A stretch of 64,000 nt of DNA from CAYVVT01 sp964454335 (GTDB lineage Bacteria; Fidelibacterota; UBA8477; JABMPR01): the NCBI GenBank assembly GCA_964454335.1, contig CAYVVT010000015.1, positions 8,224-72,223 on the forward strand. Direction: 5' to 3'. The position numbers were made by a program, and so were the translations under genes. Within the stretch, counting starts at the first letter, position 1, and every line of letters starts with the position of its first letter. Below are positions 1 through 7,909 of the stretch, piece by piece. The notes beneath the pieces were generated by a model. That model searched no databases, was not told where the DNA came from, and was given only the letters and a program-made list of their open reading frames with translations.

Positions 1-110
1 GAACTCTCCAGTCTGGATCTTGGCTATTCACATTGCTTCTTTTACTGGCATTGGATAGCTTTTCTGATCGCTGAGAAACAGGTGATCTCATCCAATTCAG
101 GGGATTGAAC

Positions 111-269
111 ATGAGCAATGCTGACCGCAGTATATTGGACATTCTGAGGAAACAGATCAAGTGCCCCGCCAAAGTTGCCGCTTTCTTCGGGATCCTGCTG
201 GGCGGCATCGTTATTTCGGATTGGAATACTCACAACCAGAATCCCTTCCAGGTGTATCCAGCCAACTGA
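111..269 (+). CDS. Possible small membrane peptide, 52 aa
   Basis: This short open frame starts with ATG after a GGGG-type ribosome site about 7 bases upstream and ends 35 bases before the large kinase gene. It encodes a polar N-terminus (MSNADRSILDILRKQ), one hydrophobic stretch (KVAAFFGILLGGIVI) and a polar tail. I recognise no family. It could be a small membrane protein co-transcribed with the kinase, or a chance frame in the leader. The rest of bases 1-304 shows no other supported feature. Confidence 0.25.
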   Translation: MSNADRSILDILRKQIKCPAKVAAFFGILLGGIVISDWNTHNQNPFQVYPAN

Positions 270-304
270 ATATTGGAAGCACAAGCAAAGCGCTGAGTGA
301 CATC

Positions 305-3300
305 ATGAAAAAACTTATCATCCTTCTCTTGCTGATTTTCTATGCCGGCCAGCCGACTATGCTGGCAGCTTCAATCCAACTGAGCACTGAGGAAGAGGCC
401 TGGTTGGCGGCGCACCCGAAGATCGTATTCGGGGGCGAGATGGATTGGATGCCCTTCGATTTCGTGGATGATCAAGGCAATTACAGCGGCATTGCCAAGG
501 ACTATATCAACATCATTGAAGAACGGCTGGGTGTTGAGATTGAGGTGGTCACGGGTCACACTTGGAATGAGTTGCTCAACATGCTTGCGAGCAGGGAAAT
601 CGATGCTCTGCCTGCAGTCTACCACTCGTCAGAACGCGAAGTATATGCGAACTTCACGCAAGACTATCTCACCGTTACAGATTTTGTATATCGCCGTAGC
701 GGGGATCCCAGCATCCAAACATTTAACGATCTGCGCACCAAGACCATCGCCGTGGTGAAGGGCTTCACCGTTGAAGGTTTTCTCCAGACCAATCATCCAG
801 AGTACGAGATCTTGGCTAACGAGGATATCAAGAATGCTTTGACTGCAGTGATTACAGGTAGAGCCGATGCCTTTATCGGGGATATTCTCTCCACCTCCTA
901 TGCCATTCAGCTCAATTCACTCACTGGGTTGACGCCCATCGTCCCTGTACTCGAACTTCAATCCGATGTGCACATGGCTGTGCGTAAGGACTGGCCAATT
1001 CTGGTTAGTTTGATAAACAAGGTGTTGAATACCGTATCTGAGGCAGAGCATAACGACTTTATTCAGAATTGGCTGTCTGCAGATATCCTGGAGATGGAAC
1101 CCGGGAGCACTCAGAAAAAGGAGCAGACAGCCGGGATGATCCTGCGCATCGCCGGGATCTTCGTTGTGTTTATCCTGCTGATGTACTTCCTGATCAGATA
1201 TGTAAGCAAGGTGACCAGGCGAACGGATGCGTTCACAGAGACGAGTCGTAGGTACCTGCCGGCAGTTTTGATCGCCCTCTTCCTGGCGGTGACCGTCACT
1301 ATTACCTGGTTGGCTCTGGGGCAGGTACGGGAACAATCTTTTAACAATAGCGAGCAATCACTCTGGACGGTTCTCCATTCAACCGAAGACATTCTCAGGC
1401 TCTGGATCGAACCCAGAATGGATTTCCTGGACGATCTGGTTTCGGATGAAGAGGTGGCATACCTGGTTGAGGATCTGCTCCAGGACCCCGCTGATAAGCG
1501 GAGTCTGTCAGTCAATCCAACCCTGGCAGCCCTTCGGAACCGTATCCGAACGATTGGGGAGTTAGGCGACAATACAGGTTTCTTTGTCATCAACCCGGAT
1601 TACATCAGTATCGGATCCATGCGCAATACCAATCTGGGATCAAAAAACCTCATCCGCGAACAGCGGCCTGTACTGTTGGACGAAGTCTTTGCCGGTAAGA
1701 GCAATTTTATCCCACCCATATTCACGGATCTGAGTGCGGACAAAAACAACTCCACAATGTTTTACGCAGCTCCAGTAAGGAATGCCGCCGGGGAGGTGAT
1801 CGCTGTCATGACACTCCGGGATGATCCCCAGAAAGTGTTTACCGGCATCTGCAACTCAGGTCAACTGGGAAGCAGTATGGAAACTTACGCATTCGATAAA
1901 AGAGGTTTTCTACTTTCCAACAGCCGCTTCGATGATCAGTTGAGAGATATTGGGCTGTTAGATGAAAATTTGGTGAGTCTGCTCAATGTCAGGATCGCAG
2001 ATCCTGGTGGTGACCTCACTGCTGGTCATCAACCTGAGTTGTCTCGCAATGAGCAGCCCCTTACGCTGATGGCCCAGGCTGCCACGCGTGGACTTGAACC
2101 CGGTACGATGAGACAATATCGCGATTACCGTGGCGTGGACGTGTTCGGTATATGGGAATGGGTTGCTGATCTCAACTTCGGGCTTACAGTTGAGATCGAT
2201 CAAGAAGATGCATTCTCTGCATATTATCTCATCAGGACAATCATCGTTACCATCCTCATCATTGTCAGTGTTCTCGCAATTGCCGTTACAATTTTCAGTA
2301 TCGTCATTGGCGATCGTGCCAATAAAGCACTGCGGGAATACAGTAAGGATCTTGAGACACACCGTGCTAACCTTGAATCTGATGTAGAGAAGAGAACGGC
2401 AGAACTCTCTGCGCAGAAGGAGATGCTCACCACGACCATCGAAGCGCTGGCCCATCCCTTCTACGTCATTGATACCAGTGACTATTCCATTGTTCTGGCA
2501 AACCAGGCGGCTCGAAATCTATCTCCGGGTAAAGAGATCTCTACCTGCCATGTCCTATCTCACCATAGTGACACACCCTGTGATTCAGAAGATGACCCCT
2601 GTCCGCTGAAAGAACTGAAGATCACGAAGAAACCAACCATCATGGAGCATACGCACTACGATGCAGAGGGCAATGAGCGCTTTGTCGAGGTTCATGGCTA
2701 TCCAGTGTTTGATGATGCTGGTAACATTATCCAGATGATCGAGTACTCCCTGGATATCACGGAGCGCAAAAAGGTTGAAATGGCCCTCATCGAGAGCACC
2801 AAGCGTACCAATGCAATTCTCAAGGCTTCTACAAATGGCATTATCACCATCACCGCAGATGGTAAAGTGGATACCTTTAATCCAGCTGCAGAAAAGATTT
2901 TCGGATATAATGCCAAGGAGATCCATGGACAGAATGTGTCGATCCTGATGCCTCCGGAACATGCCGAAAACCATGACGATTACTTGAAGAATTACCTAAC
3001 CACCGGTATAAAAAAGGTCCTTGGCGAAAAACGCCTTGAAGTCACTGCAAAGCGTAAAGATGGTGTACTCTTTCCAATGGAGATTGGCATTAGCGAGGTG
3101 TTCGTCGAAGACAAGCGTTTCTTCATGGCAATTCTGAACGATATCACCGAACGCAAAAGAGCTGAGGAAGAAGTCAGAAAACTCTCACTCTCTGTCGAAC
3201 AAAGCCCTATTTCAGTTGTGATTACCAACCTCGATGGGAGCATCGAGTATGTTAATCCACATTTTACTGCAGTCACCGGATATAGCAGCGAGGAAGCCAT

Positions 3301-5797
3301 CGGACAGAATCCCCGCATCCTGAACGCAGGAGTACAACCTGATATATTCTATGTGGAGTTATGGGAAACGATAACTACTGGCATTGACTGGCATGGTGAA
3401 TTCTGCAACAAGAAGAAGAATGGCGAGATCTACTGGGAGTCGGCCTCGATCTCACCCCTAAAGGATGAAGAAGGCAATATCATACGGTTCGTGGCCATCA
3501 AAGAGGATATCACCGAACGCAAAGCGTTGGAGGAAGAACTCCGCCAGGCAAAGGAGACGGCCGAGGCAGCCACACAGGCCAAAAGCGATTTCCTTGCAAA
3601 CATGAGCCACGAGATCCGGACGCCCATGAATGCTGTGATCGGTCTGAATCATCTGTTGATGAAGACCAAGCTGGATCCTAAGCAGAAAGACTATACACGC
3701 AAGATCGGAACGTCCGCTGAGAACCTGTTGGGCATCATCAATGATATCCTGGACTTTTCCAAGATCGAAGCCGGTAAACTGGAAATCGAAAGCACCGATT
3801 TTGATCTGGACGGTGTGCTGGGCAACTTATCCAATATGATGGGTGTCAAAGCTGAGGAGAAGGAGATCGAAGTCCTCATTTCCAAGGAGAAGGGTACTCC
3901 AACCAACCTTATCGGGGATCCCTTGCGACTGGGACAGATCCTGCTGAACCTGGCCACCAATGCCATCAAGTTCACGGATGAGGGCGAGGTATCTGTACGG
4001 GTAAGCAAACTTGAGAAAACCACCAAATATGCCGAGCTGAAATTCTCAGTGAGCGATACCGGGATAGGAATGACTCCAGAACAACAGAAGAGATTGTTCC
4101 AGTCCTTCCAGCAGGCGGATACCTCAACGACAAGAAAGTACGGAGGTACAGGTCTGGGTCTCACCATCAGTAAGAGCCTGGTGGAGCAAATGGGGGGACA
4201 GATCGATGTGGAAAGTAAGGCCGGGAAGGGCAGCACTTTCTTCTTCACTGCGCGTTTTGGGCTGCAGACCAGGAAGAAGAAAAAGAAACGTGTAATCCCG
4301 GATTCAATCAAAGGCCTGCATACTCTTGTGGTAGATGACAATTCCACTGCACGAGAAGTCCTGGCGGATTACTGTGAGGATTTCACCTTTACCGTGGAGC
4401 TGGCCGTGGATGGGAAACAGGCTGTCAAGATGGTGGAAACAGCTGAGAAGCCCTATGACCTGGTCCTCATGGACTGGAAGATGCCCAACCTTTACGGCAT
4501 CGAAGCTTCCAAGGCCATCCGTAACAGCAAGAAGGTTAAGAAGCAACCCCATATTATCATGATCACCAGCTATGGCCGGGAGGAGATCCGGCGGAAAGCC
4601 GAGGATGCCGGCCTGGAAGCCTTTCTCATCAAACCAGTGAGCCAATCCCTACTCTATGATGCCATCGTGCAGGTGGTGGGCAGTGAGGGTGATCTGGAAG
4701 AAATGGTGGATACCAGGGCTGCAGCAGCTAAAGAACGCCTGGCTCATGTTCGTGGTGCCCAGATCCTGCTTGTGGAGGACAATGAGATCAATCAGCAGGT
4801 GGCAACCGAGCTACTGGAAAATGAAGGACTCATTGTAACTGTTGCAAATGATGGCAAGGAAGGACTCGAGCAGGTAACTCAGTCTGATCAGCAGTACGAT
4901 TTGGTCCTCATGGATCTGCAGATGCCGGTGATGGACGGCTACAAGGCCACGGCAGCAATCCGTAAGGATAAGCGCTTCAGGGACCTGCCTATCATCGCAC
5001 TCACCGCTGATGCCATGAAAGGGGTTGCCGAGAAGACGATTGAAGTGGGCTGCAACGGCTATCTCACCAAACCTATCGATGTTGATGAATTGATGGAGAT
5101 AATTGCCAAATGGGTAAAGCCCGACTCTGATCGAAAACCGGTTGCCGTTCAAGAGAAGGGAGTTACGAAAGAGGCTCCTGAGATTGAATTTGACTTTGAG
5201 CATATCGATTCCGATAAAGGCCTTTACCGAGTCGCAGGGAACAAGAGACTTTATCAGAAGATCCTCCTGCAGTTCCTGGATACCGCAGCAACATTGTCTG
5301 AAGCTCAGAAACTCCTGACTGAAGGAGATAAAAAAACTGCCGAACGTCTGGTACATACCATCAAGGGTGTAGCCGGGAATTTGGGCGCGGAAACGCTGTT
5401 CGAGTCCGCCAAGGTACTTGAAGTCAAGATCAGGGGCTTAAAAGCGGCCAAGGCCAAACTCACCAGGGAGTTTAACGCTGTTGAGAAAGATCTGGCTCTC
5501 GTGGTTGGGGAGATCGAAGAATTCAAGACTACCCTCAAACTTGAACAGCCGACGGACGAAGGTGAGGCTGAAATCCCAACTGAGGAGATTCTGAAAGAAT
5601 TGCAGAAGCTCTCCTCCGAACTTGCAGAGTATTCAGCCGAGGCTCAGAAGACATTCGATGCCATCATGTCTGCATTGAAAACGAGTGAATATTCTGTGCA
5701 GCTTGATGAGATCGCCACGACACTGGGCAAGTACGATTTCGATAAAGCCAATCAGATCACGAAAGAGCTGATCACAGCTATTGAGAAAGCGGGGTAA
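305..5797 (+). CDS. Hybrid sensor histidine kinase with periplasmic solute-binding sensor, PAS x3, two receivers and HPt
   Basis: A 1830-residue inner-membrane signalling kinase. A signal peptide (MKKLIILLLLIFYAGQ) precedes a family 3 solute-binding domain (about residues 20-260), a membrane helix (275-298), a second helix (317-338), a large periplasmic Cache-like region (345-637) and a third helix (638-668). Then come a coiled coil, three PAS domains (about 708-822, 832-952, 958-1072), HisKA with the H-box FLANMSHEIRTPMNAVIG near residue 1100, HATPase (1200-1318), two receivers with VLMDWKMP and VLMDLQMP phospho-acceptor sites, and an HPt domain with HTIKGVAGN. This is a complete phosphorelay in one chain. 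The start at 305 is chosen because the signal peptide begins there; the frame is open upstream to 161 without a plausible N-terminus. No clear ribosome site is seen. The next gene overlaps by one base. The ligand is unknown; family 3 binding domains usually bind amino acids or similar small molecules. Confidence 0.93.
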   Translation: MKKLIILLLLIFYAGQPTMLAASIQLSTEEEAWLAAHPKIVFGGEMDWMPFDFVDDQGNYSGIAKDYINIIEERLGVEIEVVTGHTWNELLNMLASREIDALPAVYHSSEREVYANFTQDYLTVTDFVYRRSGDPSIQTFNDLRTKTIAVVKGFTVEGFLQTNHPEYEILANEDIKNALTAVITGRADAFIGDILSTSYAIQLNSLTGLTPIVPVLELQSDVHMAVRKDWPILVSLINKVLNTVSEAEHNDFIQNWLSADILEMEPGSTQKKEQTAGMILRIAGIFVVFILLMYFLIRYVSKVTRRTDAFTETSRRYLPAVLIALFLAVTVTITWLALGQVREQSFNNSEQSLWTVLHSTEDILRLWIEPRMDFLDDLVSDEEVAYLVEDLLQDPADKRSLSVNPTLAALRNRIRTIGELGDNTGFFVINPDYISIGSMRNTNLGSKNLIREQRPVLLDEVFAGKSNFIPPIFTDLSADKNNSTMFYAAPVRNAAGEVIAVMTLRDDPQKVFTGICNSGQLGSSMETYAFDKRGFLLSNSRFDDQLRDIGLLDENLVSLLNVRIADPGGDLTAGHQPELSRNEQPLTLMAQAATRGLEPGTMRQYRDYRGVDVFGIWEWVADLNFGLTVEIDQEDAFSAYYLIRTIIVTILIIVSVLAIAVTIFSIVIGDRANKALREYSKDLETHRANLESDVEKRTAELSAQKEMLTTTIEALAHPFYVIDTSDYSIVLANQAARNLSPGKEISTCHVLSHHSDTPCDSEDDPCPLKELKITKKPTIMEHTHYDAEGNERFVEVHGYPVFDDAGNIIQMIEYSLDITERKKVEMALIESTKRTNAILKASTNGIITITADGKVDTFNPAAEKIFGYNAKEIHGQNVSILMPPEHAENHDDYLKNYLTTGIKKVLGEKRLEVTAKRKDGVLFPMEIGISEVFVEDKRFFMAILNDITERKRAEEEVRKLSLSVEQSPISVVITNLDGSIEYVNPHFTAVTGYSSEEAIGQNPRILNAGVQPDIFYVELWETITTGIDWHGEFCNKKKNGEIYWESASISPLKDEEGNIIRFVAIKEDITERKALEEELRQAKETAEAATQAKSDFLANMSHEIRTPMNAVIGLNHLLMKTKLDPKQKDYTRKIGTSAENLLGIINDILDFSKIEAGKLEIESTDFDLDGVLGNLSNMMGVKAEEKEIEVLISKEKGTPTNLIGDPLRLGQILLNLATNAIKFTDEGEVSVRVSKLEKTTKYAELKFSVSDTGIGMTPEQQKRLFQSFQQADTSTTRKYGGTGLGLTISKSLVEQMGGQIDVESKAGKGSTFFFTARFGLQTRKKKKKRVIPDSIKGLHTLVVDDNSTAREVLADYCEDFTFTVELAVDGKQAVKMVETAEKPYDLVLMDWKMPNLYGIEASKAIRNSKKVKKQPHIIMITSYGREEIRRKAEDAGLEAFLIKPVSQSLLYDAIVQVVGSEGDLEEMVDTRAAAAKERLAHVRGAQILLVEDNEINQQVATELLENEGLIVTVANDGKEGLEQVTQSDQQYDLVLMDLQMPVMDGYKATAAIRKDKRFRDLPIIALTADAMKGVAEKTIEVGCNGYLTKPIDVDELMEIIAKWVKPDSDRKPVAVQEKGVTKEAPEIEFDFEHIDSDKGLYRVAGNKRLYQKILLQFLDTAATLSEAQKLLTEGDKKTAERLVHTIKGVAGNLGAETLFESAKVLEVKIRGLKAAKAKLTREFNAVEKDLALVVGEIEEFKTTLKLEQPTDEGEAEIPTEEILKELQKLSSELAEYSAEAQKTFDAIMSALKTSEYSVQLDEIATTLGKYDFDKANQITKELITAIEKAG

Positions 5798-6819
5798 TGA
5801 ACGTGAGCAAAGCTGTAAAATCCACTATTCTGGCAGTAGACGATGCTCCTGAGAACCTTGATGTTCTCACGGGACTGCTGGGGGAAGATTACAACATGAA
5901 AGTGGCTCCCAATGGCATTATCGCATTGAAGATCGCCCAGGCTGACAATCCGCCGGACCTCATTCTCCTGGATGTAATGATGCCGGGCATGAGCGGCTTC
6001 GATGTGGCCCGGGAACTTCAGGCCAATAAAACCACTGCAGAAATTCCCATCATCTTCGTCACCGCCAAGACAGACGAGGACAGCATCACGGAGGGTTTCT
6101 CAGCAGGTGGGGTGGATTATGTCATGAAACCCTTCAATCCGAAGGAACTCCAGGCTCGGGTAGAGACGCATATGAGCTTGAGGGATGCCCGTGAGCGACT
6201 GGAGAACATGTCCCGCAGTCTGGGTAAATACCTGTCTCCCAGCGTCTACAATTCCATCGTCAAGGGTGAGAAGAACGTGGAGATCTCATCCTACCGCAAG
6301 ATGCTCACCATCTGCTTTACGGACATCGTAGGCTTTACCAGCCGCACCGAGGCCATGGACCATAACGAAATGACCGATTGGATCAACGCCTATCTCAATG
6401 ACATGGCCCAGATCGTTCTGGAATCTGGCGGTACCCTGGACAAGTTCATTGGTGACGCGGTGATGACCTTTTTCGGGGATCCGGAGACCCAGGGCTTGGA
6501 AAAGGATGCCCTGACCTGCATTGATATGGCCCAGAAAATGATCGAGAAAGCCAAGGATCATGATATTCAGATCAGGGCTGGGATCAATACAGGGATGTGT
6601 ACAATCGGGAACTTTGGCAGCGAGGACCGCATGGACTACACGATTCTGGGCAAGGAGGTCAATCTGGCCTCCAGGCTGGAGTCCAACGGGGAGCCTGGAC
6701 GCATACTGCTTTCAGAGAACACCTTTCAGCTTATTCAGGACAAGGTAACCTGTGAAGCCCATGGACAGGTTGACATGAAGGGGATAGACCGGGCTATTGA
6801 GACCTTTCTGGTAGAATAA
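5797..6819 (+). CDS. Response regulator with class III adenylate cyclase output
   Basis: A 340-residue cytoplasmic protein. The N-terminal receiver (about 10-130) has the acidic pair in AVDDAPENL, the phospho-acceptor in LILLDVMMPG and the lysine in VMKPFNP. The C-terminal class III nucleotide cyclase (about 165-340) has both metal aspartates (D176 in FTDIVGFT, D220 in FIGDAVM), the adenine-selecting lysine K216 and a Thr (T282 in DYTILG), the class IIIb pattern that favours ATP. It should therefore make cAMP under control of the receiver. Its ATG overlaps the stop of the kinase gene by one base (TAATG), which suggests coupled translation and makes the kinase the likely phosphodonor. Substrate choice is inferred from the motif and not proven. 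Confidence 0.92.
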   Translation: MNVSKAVKSTILAVDDAPENLDVLTGLLGEDYNMKVAPNGIIALKIAQADNPPDLILLDVMMPGMSGFDVARELQANKTTAEIPIIFVTAKTDEDSITEGFSAGGVDYVMKPFNPKELQARVETHMSLRDARERLENMSRSLGKYLSPSVYNSIVKGEKNVEISSYRKMLTICFTDIVGFTSRTEAMDHNEMTDWINAYLNDMAQIVLESGGTLDKFIGDAVMTFFGDPETQGLEKDALTCIDMAQKMIEKAKDHDIQIRAGINTGMCTIGNFGSEDRMDYTILGKEVNLASRLESNGEPGRILLSENTFQLIQDKVTCEAHGQVDMKGIDRAIETFLVE

Positions 6820-6863
6820 TTGATGCAACCCTCGCAGGGGTTCTTCTGGCAGGAGTAACATTC

Positions 6864-7889
6864 ATGGGAAAAACCAAGAAGAAAACCATCCTCGTCGTAG
6901 ATGACGAGCCTATCAACATCGAGATCCTCACGGAGATCCTGGAGAAGGATTACAACGTCAAGGTGGCCATCAATGGTGAAATGGCCTTGAAAGTTGCCAA
7001 TTCAGCTCCTGTTCCTGATCTCATCCTCCTGGACATTGTCATGCCGGATATCAAGGGATATGATGTATGCAAGCAGTTGAAGGCCGGGATCCGAACTGCG
7101 GATATTCCAGTCATTTTTGTCACTTCTCTGGATCAGGACGCGGATGAGGCTGCCGGATTCGATGCAGGCGGAGTCGACTATATCACCAAACCTGTCAATC
7201 CAGGAGTTACACTCCGGCGCGTTGCCACGCATCTTGCATTGCACGATCAGAACCTGGCGCTTGAATCCAGAGTAATCGAGCGGACAAGGGAGCTGCGTGA
7301 AACCAGGTTGCAGATCATTGAAAGTCTGGGGCAGGCTGCTGAATATCATCTTGACGATCGCGGGTTGAGCGTCGTCAGGATGAGAAAGATCACTGAGCAG
7401 GTAGCGCTATCATACGGACTCAACACGATCGAGGCCGGCCGTATCGCTACAGTGGTCCCCATGCATGATATTGGTAAGATCGGCATTCCTCATGAGATCC
7501 TCAGGAAACAGGGTGAATTGAATGCTGATGATTGGAAGATCATCAAGCAGCATCCACACATAGGTGCCCGCATTATTGGTGAGCACAATGATAATATGAT
7601 GCTACAGGCGCGGAGTGCTGCGCTGACCCATCATGAACATTGGGATGGTGGTGGCTATCCCGAAGCTCTGCAAGGTGAGGGAATACCACTTCTGGGTCGG
7701 ATCACCGCTGTGGCGGATGTCTTCAGTGCCCTCACCACGAGTCGACCTTATCGGGAGGCTTGGTCACTGGAAGATGCTTTTACGCACATCGAAGAGAGAA
7801 GCGAAACCCAATTTGATCCGCAAGTAGTTGCAGCGCTGCTGACCTGCAGATCATTGATTACTGGTATCTGTCAGCACTATGCTGACTAA
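6864..7889 (+). CDS. Response regulator with HD-GYP domain (c-di-GMP phosphodiesterase type)
   Basis: A 341-residue RpfG-type protein with an N-terminal receiver (acidic pair in VVDDEPINIE, acceptor in LILLDIVMPD, lysine in ITKPVNP) and an HD-GYP domain. Metal and signature motifs visible are H201-D202 (MHDIGKIGIP), the later His in KQHPHIGA, H256-H257 in HHEHWDGGGYP, and the Asp in VADVFSAL. The usual early ExxxH pair is changed to D165 and S169 (DRGLS), so the third metal site may be altered. The family hydrolyses c-di-GMP. A clear AGGAG ribosome site sits 8 bases before the ATG. It lies 44 bases after the cyclase gene in the same direction and probably belongs to one operon with the kinase. 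Confidence 0.9.
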   Translation: MGKTKKKTILVVDDEPINIEILTEILEKDYNVKVAINGEMALKVANSAPVPDLILLDIVMPDIKGYDVCKQLKAGIRTADIPVIFVTSLDQDADEAAGFDAGGVDYITKPVNPGVTLRRVATHLALHDQNLALESRVIERTRELRETRLQIIESLGQAAEYHLDDRGLSVVRMRKITEQVALSYGLNTIEAGRIATVVPMHDIGKIGIPHEILRKQGELNADDWKIIKQHPHIGARIIGEHNDNMMLQARSAALTHHEHWDGGGYPEALQGEGIPLLGRITAVADVFSALTTSRPYREAWSLEDAFTHIEERSETQFDPQVVAALLTCRSLITGICQHYAD

Positions 7890-7909
7890 TTCTTGAACAC
7901 CCTCAGCGA

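Noticed and set aside
161..304. Upstream extension of the hybrid kinase
   Set aside because: The extension places 48 polar residues before a clear signal peptide; ATG at 305 gives a normal exported N-terminus.
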